NCBI RefSeq assembly: GCF_015645445.1
Contig: NZ_JADOGI010000080.1
Coordinates: 1-43,230, forward strand
Origin: Nonomuraea cypriaca
GTDB lineage: Bacteria; Actinomycetota; Actinomycetes; Streptosporangiales; Streptosporangiaceae
DNA length: 43,230 nucleotides
Direction of reading: 5' to 3'
Numbering within the stretch: position 1 is the stretch's first letter; each line of letters starts with the position of its first letter. The position numbers were made by a program, and so were the translations under genes. The notes under the pieces were generated by a model. The model saw only the letters and a program-made list of their open reading frames with translations, was not told the DNA's origin and did no database searches. Shown here in pieces: positions 27,011-34,548 of this stretch.

Positions 27011-27565
27011 ATGGCGCTTGATGAGCTAACCGAGGAACTCGCCCGCTCCGCCGCCCGAGGAGATCATCGCGCACTTGGCGAACTCCTGGCACGGATCGAG
27101 CCCGATGTGATGCGTCATTGCGCCCGCATCCTGCCCTACCACCAGGACGCGGAGGAGGCGTCGCAGGACACGTTGCTGGCCGTGGCGCGCAACATCGGGC
27201 GGTTCGAGGGGCGGGCGAAGTTCAGCACCTGGCTGCACATCGTGACGGCCAACTGCGCGCGGACGACGTACCGGTCGCTCAAGCGCAGGGCGGCCGAGCA
27301 GAGCTCGGACGAGTTGCCCGTGCAGCGGCCCGACGTGGGGCGGGTGAGCGTGATCGCGGGCTCGCGGCTCGACCTGCTCGACGCCATGGAGGCGCTGGAG
27401 GCCGACAAGCCCGACCTGGCGCAGGCGCTGGTGTTGCGCGATATCGTGCAACTCGACTACAACGAGGTGGCCGAGCAGCTCGGCATCCCGCTCGGGACCG
27501 CCAAGTCGCGCATCCACCAGGCACGCAAATACGTCCAGGGGGTGCTGGGTGAGGACTATCGCTGA
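27011..27565 (+). CDS. ECF-type RNA polymerase sigma factor
   Basis: A 184-residue sigma-70 family factor with only regions 2 and 4. Region 2 includes DAEEASQDTLLAVARNIGRF and KFSTWLHIVTANCARTTYR (the -10-binding part); region 4 includes YNEVAEQLGIPLGTAKSRIHQ, the helix-turn-helix for the -35 box. No anti-sigma gene is adjacent, so how it is controlled is unknown. The ATG at 27011 sits 7 nt after a TAGGAT box, supporting leaderless translation; AGGA within that box could also act as RBS. A terminator follows at once. Confidence 0.9.
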   Translation: MALDELTEELARSAARGDHRALGELLARIEPDVMRHCARILPYHQDAEEASQDTLLAVARNIGRFEGRAKFSTWLHIVTANCARTTYRSLKRRAAEQSSDELPVQRPDVGRVSVIAGSRLDLLDAMEALEADKPDLAQALVLRDIVQLDYNEVAEQLGIPLGTAKSRIHQARKYVQGVLGEDYR

Positions 27566-27570
27566 GACCC

Positions 27571-27593
27571 CCCGTCTCACTTCTTGAGACGGG
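27571..27593 (+). terminator. terminator of the sigma factor gene
   Basis: A perfect 9-bp stem (CCCGTCTCA / TGAGACGGG) with loop CTTCT starts 5 nt after the stop. A T-rich stretch (TAGTCATTTCGTCCTCTT) follows. Confidence 0.7.
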
Positions 27594-27646
27594 TAGTCAT
27601 TTCGTCCTCTTGGGCGGGTAGAGTCCCTTTCAACAACTGAATATTG

Positions 27647-27784
27647 CTCATCCAGAGGGGTGGAGGGACCGGCCCTGCGAAGCCCCGGCAACCCTCCCGG
27701 CTTGAGACTCGCGACCTGGCGAGGCCGACCGGGACAAGGTGCCAATTCCGGTTCGCGGTCAAGGTGGCCGCGGGCGAAGATGAG
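27647..27784 (+). promoter_or_regulatory. SAM-I (S-box) riboswitch
   Basis: A 138-nt leader with the conserved blocks of the S-box aptamer: GGTGGAGGGACCGGCCC, CCCCGGCAACC, AAGGTGCCAATTCC and GAAGATGAG. The closing P1 helix is CTCATC (27647-27652) with GATGAG (27779-27784). The 3' strand of P1 runs directly into the RBS GGGAAGG (27784-27790), and no terminator fits before the ATG at 27800, so SAM binding probably blocks ribosome access. SAM-I is preferred over SAM-IV because the P1 and J1/2 sequences match the former. It controls the threonine synthase-family gene downstream. Confidence 0.9.
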
Positions 27785-27799
27785 GGAAGGCCTCGCTTC

Positions 27800-29032
27800 A
27801 TGCCGCTTGACTTTGGTCCTGCCGTCGCTCTCTCCTGCCGCGAATGCGGCACGCGTTACCCCCTGGGTCCCAGCTTCGCCTGCCAGGAGTGTTTCGGGCC
27901 GCTCGAAGCGGCCTACTCCTTCGGCAAGGTGACCCGCTCGGACATCGAGTCGGGTCCCGCCAACATCTGGCGCTACCGGTCACTGCTGCCCGTGCCGGCC
28001 GACGTCATCACCAAGCCCAACATGAACCCCGGCTGGACCAAGCTGGTCAAGGCGGGCAACCTCGGGCGAGCGCTCGGCATGAGGTCCCTCCATGTGAAGG
28101 ACGACTCGGGCAATCCCACCCACTCCTTCAAGGACCGGGTGGTGGCCATGGCCGTCGAGGCCGCGCGCAACTTCGGTTTCCACACGCTTTCCTGCTCCTC
28201 CACCGGCAACCTCGCGGGCGCGGTCACGGCCGCCGCGGCGCGGGCCGGGCTCGACGCCTGCGTGTTCATCCCGGCCAACCTCGAACAGGCCAAGATCGCC
28301 ATGGCCCGGGTGTTCGGCGGGAAGCTGATCGGCATCGAGGGCACCTACGACGACGTCAACAGGTTCTGTTCCGAGCTGATCGGCGACCCGCTGGGTGACA
28401 AGTGGGGCTTCACCAACATCAACCTGCGTCCTTACTACGCCGAGGGCTCCAAGACGCTCGCGTACGAGATCGCCGAGCAGCTCGGGTGGCGTCTGCCCGA
28501 GCAGATCATCATTCCGATCGCCTCCGGTTCCCAGCTCACGAAGATCGACAAGGGCTTCAAGGAGCTGGTGGAGCTGGGGCTGGTCGAGGACACGCCTTAC
28601 AAGATCTTCGGGGCGCAGGCGGCCGGGTGCTCGCCGGTGTCGACGGCGTACAAGGCCGGGCATGACGTCGTGCAGCCGGTCAAGCCCGACACCATCGCCA
28701 AGTCGCTGGCCATCGGAAACCCGGCCGACGGGCCGTACGTGCTGGACATCGCGCGGCGCACCGGCGGGGGCGTCGAGGACGTCACCGACCCCGAGATCGT
28801 GGCCGCGATCAGGCTGCTGGCCTCGACGGAGGGCGTCTTCGCCGAGACCGCGGGCGGGGTGACCGTGGGCGTGCTCAAGAAGCTCGTCGAGACGGGTCAA
28901 CTCGACCCCGAGGCCGAGACCGTGGTACTGAACACCGGTGACGGGCTCAAGACGCTCGACGCGATCGCCGACGGAGCCGCGCCCACGGCCGTGATCCGGC
29001 CCTCTCTCGACGCGTTCCGCGCGACTGTCTGA
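27800..29032 (+). CDS. threonine synthase-family PLP enzyme, possible homocysteine synthase
   Basis: A 410-residue fold-type II PLP enzyme. A four-cysteine zinc-ribbon-like start (C13, C16, C28, C31) precedes the catalytic domain; the PLP lysine is K111 in NPTHSFKDR, and the phosphate-binding region is SSTGNLAGA. By family it should act on O-phosphohomoserine. The usual actinobacterial thrC lies in hom-thrC-thrB and lacks this ribbon, so this is likely a second homologue. The SAM riboswitch upstream and the CysO-like sulfur carrier 24 bp downstream point to methionine: replacing phosphate by sulfur would give homocysteine. Plain threonine synthase remains possible. I start at the ATG at 27800, with GGGAAGG 9 nt before it. 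Confidence 0.82.
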   Translation: MPLDFGPAVALSCRECGTRYPLGPSFACQECFGPLEAAYSFGKVTRSDIESGPANIWRYRSLLPVPADVITKPNMNPGWTKLVKAGNLGRALGMRSLHVKDDSGNPTHSFKDRVVAMAVEAARNFGFHTLSCSSTGNLAGAVTAAAARAGLDACVFIPANLEQAKIAMARVFGGKLIGIEGTYDDVNRFCSELIGDPLGDKWGFTNINLRPYYAEGSKTLAYEIAEQLGWRLPEQIIIPIASGSQLTKIDKGFKELVELGLVEDTPYKIFGAQAAGCSPVSTAYKAGHDVVQPVKPDTIAKSLAIGNPADGPYVLDIARRTGGGVEDVTDPEIVAAIRLLASTEGVFAETAGGVTVGVLKKLVETGQLDPEAETVVLNTGDGLKTLDAIADGAAPTAVIRPSLDAFRATV

Positions 29033-29056
29033 CTACCAGGAAAGGCGAGTTAAATC

Positions 29057-29335
29057 ATGAGCGTTTCTGTGCGGATTCCCACCATCCTTCGCACATACAC
29101 CGGCGGTAACGCGGAAGTCAGTGGCGAGGGCGCGACTCTTCGTGACGTGCTTGCCAAGCTCGACTCCGACTACCCGGGGATCGGCGCGAGAATTCTGGAT
29201 GAATCGGGCAAGATTCGACGTTTCGTCAACGTTTATGTTGGGGAAGAGGACGTCCGTTTCGCCAATGGGCTGGACACTCCCGCCCCTGAAGGCACTCAGA
29301 TCTCTATCATCCCGGCGGTCGCCGGCGGCTGCTGA
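29057..29335 (+). CDS. CysO/MoaD/ThiS-like sulfur carrier protein with Gly-Gly-Cys end
   Basis: A 92-residue ubiquitin-fold sulfur carrier. It resembles mycobacterial CysO throughout: VRIPTILRTYTGG at the N-terminus, then RRFVNVYVGEEDVRF and the end IIPAVAGGC. In this family the C-terminal glycine is activated by a MoeB/ThiF-type enzyme and turned into a thiocarboxylate that donates sulfur to a PLP enzyme. Mycobacterial CysO ends in Gly-Gly; here one Cys follows and would have to be removed, as a JAMM protease does in related systems, or may have another role. RBS AGGAAAGG lies 11 nt before the ATG. It is probably co-transcribed with the preceding PLP enzyme gene. Confidence 0.88.
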   Translation: MSVSVRIPTILRTYTGGNAEVSGEGATLRDVLAKLDSDYPGIGARILDESGKIRRFVNVYVGEEDVRFANGLDTPAPEGTQISIIPAVAGGC

Positions 29336-29358
29336 GTACGACGGGACCACACGGTCTT

Positions 29359-29390
29359 GAAGGCGCCCCTAGTGGGCGCCTTCTGCTTTT
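29359..29390 (+). terminator. terminator of the PLP enzyme-sulfur carrier operon
   Basis: A perfect 10-bp stem (29359-29368 with 29374-29383) and 5-nt loop are followed by TGCTTTT. It starts 23 nt after the sulfur-carrier stop and closes the two-gene unit. Confidence 0.88.
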
Positions 29391-29454
29391 CCGGCCAATT
29401 CCACCTTGAACGACGTTCGGTCCGATGAAATGCCTGATTTGCGGATTGACTCTG

Positions 29455-29482
29455 TTGCCAAACCCCGTGCCACAGGTATGGT
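29455..29482 (+). promoter_or_regulatory. candidate promoter of the cold-shock gene
   Basis: TTGCCA (29455-29460) and TATGGT (29477-29482) are 16 bp apart. Transcription from here would give a leader of about 90 nt, in line with the long leaders of cold-shock genes. Confidence 0.5.
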
Positions 29483-29580
29483 CGAGGGCGATCGTCTGAC
29501 TGTTTTTCCGTTAAGTCATGCGATTGCGGGTCTCGCGGAGGAATGGGCGGGATCTGTTAGCCCAGTAAGAGGAGTCGGAA

Positions 29581-29781
29581 GTGGCGCAGGGCACCGTCAA
29601 GTGGTTCAACGCGGACAAGGGCTACGGCTTCATCGCGGTAGACGGTGGTAAGGATGTATTCGTCCATTACTCAGCGATCATGATGGACGGGTATCGATCT
29701 CTCGAACAGGGTCAACGCGTCGAGTTCGAGATCACGCAGGGCCAGAAGGGGCCGCAGGCGGAGTCCGTCCGCTCGGTCTGA
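29581..29781 (+). CDS. CspA-family cold-shock protein
   Basis: A 66-residue single cold-shock domain. RNP1 (KGYGFIAV) and RNP2 (VFVHYSAI) are intact, and the start MAQGTVKWFNADKG is typical. Such proteins bind single-stranded RNA and DNA and act as RNA chaperones. The GTG start at 29581 follows GAGGAG. The gene lies between the sulfur-carrier gene and groEL2 and has its own promoter and stem-loop. Confidence 0.95.
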   Translation: MAQGTVKWFNADKGYGFIAVDGGKDVFVHYSAIMMDGYRSLEQGQRVEFEITQGQKGPQAESVRSV

Positions 29782-29805
29782 TCACGTCACTGGTATGCAC
29801 CGGCG

Positions 29806-29836
29806 GGTTCGCACGGCAGCGCAGTCCGTGCGAACC
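29806..29836 (+). terminator. stem-loop after the cold-shock gene
   Basis: A perfect 11-bp stem (GGTTCGCACGG / CCGTGCGAACC) with a 9-nt loop starts 24 nt after the stop; no T run follows. Confidence 0.55.
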
Positions 29837-29953
29837 GTCACCATCATTCGCCGACGGATGCGGCGAGTCGCACGGGGCGGCTCGCCGTACGGACCGGCGG
29901 ATCCACTGGCGGACTCACTGACCTGGGCTGGAAGGCGGGGCGGCGGGTGCTCG

Positions 29954-29980
29954 CTTGCACTCGCCGGGGTAGAGTGCTAA
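29954..29980 (+). promoter_or_regulatory. CIRCE operator 1 (HrcA site)
   Basis: CTTGCACTC-N9-GAGTGCTAA matches the CIRCE consensus TTAGCACTC-N9-GAGTGCTAA with two changes in the left arm. HrcA repressor binding is expected. Confidence 0.85.
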
Positions 29981-29988
29981 ACAGTTCG

Positions 29989-30015
29989 TTGGCACTCTAT
30001 GCAGTAGAGTGCCAA
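29989..30015 (+). promoter_or_regulatory. CIRCE operator 2 (HrcA site)
   Basis: TTGGCACTC-N9-GAGTGCCAA is a perfectly symmetrical CIRCE variant. It begins 8 bp after operator 1, placing the two on nearly the same register of the helix. Confidence 0.92.
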
Positions 30016-30123
30016 CATCGGATCGAGACGATGGGGTCTGCCGAACGGAGATGCGGACCCATGCCGTCGCGGGCGTCGGCTCGGTCCACGACAAGCCACC
30101 CTGCATCTGGGAGGTCTAGCCTT

Positions 30124-31752
30124 ATGGCAGCCAAGATGATCGCGTTTGACGAGGACGCCCGGCGCGGTCTCGAGCGCGGTATGAACCAGCTCGCCGACGC
30201 CGTCAAGGTGACCTTGGGTCCCAAGGGGCGCAACGTCGTGCTGGAGAAGAAGTGGGGCGCTCCCACGATCACCAACGACGGTGTTTCCATCGCCAAGGAG
30301 ATCGAGCTCGAGGACCCCTGGGAGAAGATCGGCGCCGAGCTGGTCAAGGAAGTCGCCAAGAAGACCGACGACGTCGCGGGTGACGGCACCACCACCGCCA
30401 CCGTGCTCGCCCAGGCGCTGGTGCGCGAGGGCCTGCGCAACGTGGCAGCCGGCGCCAACCCGATGGCCTTGAAGAAGGGCATCGAGGCTGCCGTCGAGCG
30501 CGTCAGCGAGGAGCTCTCCAAGCTGGCCAAGGACGTGGAGACCAAGGAGCAGATCGCTTCGACGGCCTCCATCTCCGCCGCCGACCCCGAGATCGGCGCG
30601 CTCATCGCCGAGGCGATGGACAAGGTCGGCAAGGAAGGCGTCATCACCGTCGAGGAGAGCAACACCTTCGGCCTCGAGCTCGAGCTCACCGAGGGCATGC
30701 GCTTCGACAAGGGCATGACGTCGATGTACTTCGTCACCGACTCGGACCGCATGGAGGCCGTGCTCGAGGACCCGTACATCCTGATCGTCAACAGCAAGGT
30801 CTCCGCCAACAAGGACCTGCTGCCGCTGCTCGACAAGGTCGTGCAGTCCGGCAAGCCGCTGCTGATCATCGCTGAGGACGTCGAGGGCGAGGCCCTGGCC
30901 ACCCTGGTCGTCAACAAGATCCGCGGCCTGTTCCGCTCCGTGGCCGTCAAGGCCCCGGGCTTCGGCGACCGGCGCAAGGCGATGCTCAACGACATCGCGA
31001 TCCTTGCCGGTGGCCAGGTCATCGCCGAGGAGGTCGGCCTCAAGCTCGAGACCGCCACCCTCGACCTGCTCGGCCGCGCCCGCAAGGTCGTGGTGACGAA
31101 GGACGAGACCACCATCGTCGACGGCGCCGGTGACGCCGAGCAGATCTCCGGCCGGGTCAACGAGATCCGCGCCGAGATCGAGCGCACCGACTCCGACTAC
31201 GACCGTGAGAAGCTCCAGGAGCGGCTCGCCAAGCTGGCCGGCGGCGTGGCCGTCATCAAGGCCGGCGCGGCGACCGAGGTCGAGCTCAAGGAGCGCAAGC
31301 ACCGCATCGAGGACGCCGTTCGCAACGCGAAGGCGGCCGTCGAGGAGGGCATCGTCCCCGGCGGTGGCGTGGCGCTGCTGCAGGCCGGCGCCAAGGCGTT
31401 CGACAAGCTCGAGCTCAACGGCGACGAGGCCACCGGTGCCGCGATCGTCAAGAAGGCGCTGGAGGAGCCGCTCAAGCAGATCGCCGTCAACGCCGGCCTC
31501 GAGGGCGGCGTCGTGGTGGAGCGCGTGCGCAACCTCACCCCCGGTGAGGGCCTCAACGCCGCCACCGGCGAGTACGTCAACATGTTCGAGGTCGGCATTC
31601 TCGACCCGGCCAAGGTGACGCGCTCGGCGCTGCAGAACGCCGCCTCCATCGCGGCGCTCTTCCTCACCACCGAGGCGGTCATCGCGGAGAAGCCCGAGAA
31701 GACCCCCGCTGCCCCGGCTGGTATGCCGGGCGGCGGCGACATGGACTTCTAG
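30124..31752 (+). CDS. groEL2: chaperonin GroEL (GroEL2 type)
   Basis: A 542-residue 60-kDa chaperonin. It starts MAAKMIAFDEDARRGLERG, has the ATP-site block DGTTTATVLAQALV and ends in the Gly/Met tail GGGDMDF. There is no groES beside it; actinobacteria usually carry a groES-groEL1 pair elsewhere and a solitary groEL2 such as this, normally the essential one. The ATG at 30124 follows GGGAGG; an in-frame GTG at 29947 is upstream of the operators and rejected. Heat control by HrcA is indicated by two CIRCE sites. A strong terminator follows. Confidence 0.97.
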   Translation: MAAKMIAFDEDARRGLERGMNQLADAVKVTLGPKGRNVVLEKKWGAPTITNDGVSIAKEIELEDPWEKIGAELVKEVAKKTDDVAGDGTTTATVLAQALVREGLRNVAAGANPMALKKGIEAAVERVSEELSKLAKDVETKEQIASTASISAADPEIGALIAEAMDKVGKEGVITVEESNTFGLELELTEGMRFDKGMTSMYFVTDSDRMEAVLEDPYILIVNSKVSANKDLLPLLDKVVQSGKPLLIIAEDVEGEALATLVVNKIRGLFRSVAVKAPGFGDRRKAMLNDIAILAGGQVIAEEVGLKLETATLDLLGRARKVVVTKDETTIVDGAGDAEQISGRVNEIRAEIERTDSDYDREKLQERLAKLAGGVAVIKAGAATEVELKERKHRIEDAVRNAKAAVEEGIVPGGGVALLQAGAKAFDKLELNGDEATGAAIVKKALEEPLKQIAVNAGLEGGVVVERVRNLTPGEGLNAATGEYVNMFEVGILDPAKVTRSALQNAASIAALFLTTEAVIAEKPEKTPAAPAGMPGGGDMDF

Positions 31753-31773
31753 GTCTTCTTCGCCGTTGACAAG

Positions 31774-31805
31774 AAGGGCGGCCCGGAATTTCCGGGCCGC
31801 CTTTT
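31774..31805 (+). terminator. groEL2 terminator
   Basis: A perfect 10-bp stem (GGCGGCCCGG / CCGGGCCGCC) with loop AATTT is followed by TTTTCT; flanking A-T pairs extend it. It starts about 22 nt after the stop. Confidence 0.92.
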
Positions 31806-31892
31806 CTGTGCGCCGGTTCTGTACGCCTCTTCCGCGCGCGGGTTCCGTGCGCCTCTTCTGTGCGGGTTCTGTGCGCGGGTTCTGTGCGCCGG
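31804..31892 (+). repeat. 13-nt tandem repeat, seven copies
   Basis: Units of consensus TTCTGTGCGCCGG begin at 31804, 31817, 31830, 31843, 31856 (11 nt), 31867 and 31880. The array starts in the T tract of the groEL2 terminator and ends 5 bp before the stop of the converging PEBP gene. Confidence 0.88.
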
Positions 31893-31897
31893 TCGGG

Positions 31898-32428
31898 TCA
31901 GACGCCGTAGTAGGCGATGAGGTGGCCGCGGGCCAGGGTGTTGGCGGTGATGTTGAAGCCGACCACCGCCGGGCTGGCGTCGCTGTCGACACCCAGTTCG
32001 GCGACGCCCAGGGCGTGCACGGTGAAGACGTAGCGGTGCGGGTCGCCGGGCGGCGGGGCGGCGCCGCCGTATTCCTTCGTGCCGTAGTCGTTGCGGGCGT
32101 GGACGGCGCCCGCGGGCAGGCCCTTGAACTCCGGAGCCGTGCCCGCGCCCGTGGGCAGCTCGGTCACGGAGGCCGGGAGGTCGAACAGCACCCAGTGCCA
32201 GAACCCGCTGCCCGTGGGGGCGTCGGGGTCGTAGCAGGTGACGGCGTAGCCCTGGGTCTCCGCGGGAGCGCCTGACCAGCGCAGGTGAGGCGACTGGTTC
32301 TGGCCCGTCATGCCCCAGTCGTTGAAGACGTGGAGGTCGTTGAGCGTCTCACCGTTCTGGAGGTCGTCGCTCTCGACCACGAGCGCGGGCACCGACGGCA
32401 GGTGTTCATGTGGAAGGGGTGCGGGCAC
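31898..32428 (-). CDS. YbhB/YbcL-type PEBP family protein
   Basis: A 176-residue phosphatidylethanolamine-binding/Raf kinase inhibitor-like protein. The ligand-pocket motifs are CYDPDAPTGSGFWHWV and NDYGTKEYGG...PPPGDPHRYVF. Bacterial members have no settled role. No signal peptide is present, so it is cytoplasmic. The GTG start at 32428 has a strong RBS, AGGAGG, 5 nt upstream; an ATG overlapping the RBS is in another frame. Confidence 0.92.
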   Translation of the reverse strand: MPAPLPHEHLPSVPALVVESDDLQNGETLNDLHVFNDWGMTGQNQSPHLRWSGAPAETQGYAVTCYDPDAPTGSGFWHWVLFDLPASVTELPTGAGTAPEFKGLPAGAVHARNDYGTKEYGGAAPPPGDPHRYVFTVHALGVAELGVDSDASPAVVGFNITANTLARGHLIAYYGV

Positions 32429-32491
32429 GGCATCCTCCTAGTTGAAAGCTGCTTGTTCAGTCATCCTAGAAGCGGCCGTGCCCGGCGCCCT

Positions 32492-34548
32492 TCAGGCGGC
32501 CAGCTCGGGGGGCAGCGCCTTGTCGTGCAGGACCGTGAGCGAGGTCACGGCGCGGGTCAGGACGACGTACAGCCTGGCCAGGCCCCGGGGCTCGGCCGCC
32601 ACGATGTCCGCGGGCTCGACGACGATGACGTGGTCGTACTCCAGGCCCTTGGCGAGGGTCGCGGGGACGATCAGGAGGCGGTGGTCCTCGCCCGTGGAGT
32701 CCGGGCCGAGGACGGTGTGGGGGTGCTCGGAGAGCGACTCGGAGATCGCCGTGACCAGGGTGTCCGGGGCTATGACGCCGATCGAGCCCTCCCTGGCGAG
32801 GGCCTCGCGGGCGGCCTCCTCGATGGCGGTGCCCCGGCGTACGGTGAGGGAGCCTGGGCCGGGGCGCAGCGACTGCGGGGCGGCCAGGCCAGGGGCGATC
32901 GAGGGCAGCAGGCGGGCCGCGTAGTCGAGGACCTCTCGCGGCACGCGGAAGCCCAGCGTCAGCTCCGTCACCTCGCCCTCGCGCTGGCCGAGGTGCGTCA
33001 GGACCGACTCCCACGAGCCGGCCGACCACGGGGTCGTGCCCTGGGCCAGATCGCCGAGCACGGTCGCCGAGCCGTTGCGGCAACGCCGCCCGAGCGCCCT
33101 CAGCTGCATCTCGGAGAGGTCCTGGGCCTCGTCCACCACCAGGTGGCCCAGCGAAGGGGTGCGCTCCATCAGGTCGCGCAGCTCGTCGAGGAGCGCGACG
33201 TCCGCGGCGGACCACTTGGCGGACTTCCACCCCCGGTACGGCTTCCGCCAAAGGATCATTTCTTGCTCATCAGGCGACAAATCGGATTTGGCGGCGGCGC
33301 GAGCGAGGAAGTCCGGGTCCGCGAGCAGGCGGTACAGGACCTGTTCGGGCACCAGCTTGGGCCAGACCGTGTCCACGAGCTGCTTCACCGGCTTCGACCT
33401 GGCCACGGCGTCCTGTACGCGATCGTCTGGCGACTCGCCACGCTGCTCCATGCGGACCAGCACCAGGTGCGCCAGCCGCTGCGCCAGGGCCGCCCTGCCC
33501 GGGTAGTACCGGGTGGTGCCGCGCAGGGAGGCGACGATCTCGCGCACCTCGTAGTCGGCCACCCGGTGGCGTAGGCGCCCTTGGTGAACACCAGGCCCTC
33601 CTCGGGCTTGACGATGTGCAGCCAGAGCGCGCGTTCGAGCACCGCCGCCATCCTGGCGTCGCCCTTCACCGCGGCCACGAGCGGGTCCTCCGGCGTGGCG
33701 GCGTCACCGAGCAGCCCGGCCACCGTGGTCTGGTCGACCTTGACCTCGCCGAGCGCGGGCAACACCGAGGAGATGTAGGACAGGAAGGCCCGGTTGGGGC
33801 CCACGATCATCACGCCGGACCTGGCCAGCCGCTCGCGGTGGGTGAACAGCAGGTACGCGGCCCGGTGCAGGCCGACCGCCGTCTTCCCGGTGCCGGGAGC
33901 GCCCTGTACGCACACCGTCTGGGCCAGGGCGGCTCGTACGATCTCGTCCTGGTCCGGCTGGATGGTGGCGACGATGTCGCGCATCGGGCCGGTGCGCGGG
34001 CGTTCGATCTCCTCGGTGAGGATCTTCGAGGGGCCGATCTCGACGCCCTCGCCGAGCGGTTCGTCCTCGAACGCGGTCAGCGCGCCGCCGTGGTAGCCGA
34101 AGCGGCGCCGGCGTACGATGCCCATCGGTTCCGCCGGGCTGGCCTGGTAGAACGCGCGGGACACCGGCGCGCGCCAGTCGATGACGAGGGGCCTGCTGTG
34201 GCCGTCGTGCACGTGGCGGCGGCCGACGTAGATCGTGGTGGGCAGGTCGGCCTGCTCCTCGTCGCTCTCCGGTCCCGCGCTCCTTCGCTCGGGGGTCGCG
34301 CGGTCGAGGCGGCCGAAGAACAGCGGGGTGTCCGGATGGTCGGCCAACGCCGCCACTCGCTGGTCGAGCAGCGACTGGAGGATCTGCTGGGAGACCCAGT
34401 CGCCGGCCGCGTCCGACGACAGTGACTGGGCGTGGGCGCGCATGGCCTTGAGCGCGGCCCTGGACTCGGCCAGGTGGGCCTGCTCGGCGGCGAGCACGTC
34501 GGACGGTATGCCGGAGGGTATGTCGGGGGCCAGTTGGTGTGCGGGCAT
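32492..34548 (-). pseudogene. helD: HelD-like UvrD-family helicase, split by a frameshift
   Basis: Two frames together make one HelD-type protein of about 685 residues. The first part (34548 to about 33577) has the HelD N-terminal arm, VIDWRAPVSRAFYQ, RRRRFGYHGG, and Walker A GAPGTGKT (216-223), and runs to VFTKGA. The second part continues in another frame at about 33573 with RLRHRVADYEVREIVASL and includes VVDEAQDLSEMQ (Walker B) and LTLGFRVPREV, ending at 32492. The shift lies in the GC-rich stretch 33571-33582. Actinobacterial HelD removes stalled RNA polymerase from DNA and can protect it from rifampicin. Whether the gene is broken or the sequence has an error at GC repeats cannot be decided here. 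The ATG at 34548 has GGGAGG upstream. Confidence 0.85.

Larger units (their letters stand above)
29837..30123. other. groEL2 upstream region
   Basis: This stretch holds the two CIRCE operators and, between them, a possible promoter: TTGCAC (29955-29960), 17 bp, TAAACA (29978-29983). The remaining sequence up to the RBS GGGAGG is leader; I see no other gene. Confidence 0.5.

Noticed and set aside
27647..27784. SAM-IV instead of SAM-I riboswitch
   Set aside because: The conserved blocks and P1/J1-2 sequence fit the S-box consensus better.
29977..31992. 671-codon open frame antisense to groEL2
   Set aside because: It mirrors the codon bias of groEL2 on the other strand and has no domain; the chaperonin is certain.
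33571..33582. programmed ribosomal frameshift in the HelD gene
   Set aside because: No slippery heptamer or stimulatory structure was noticed; mutation or sequence error is simpler.
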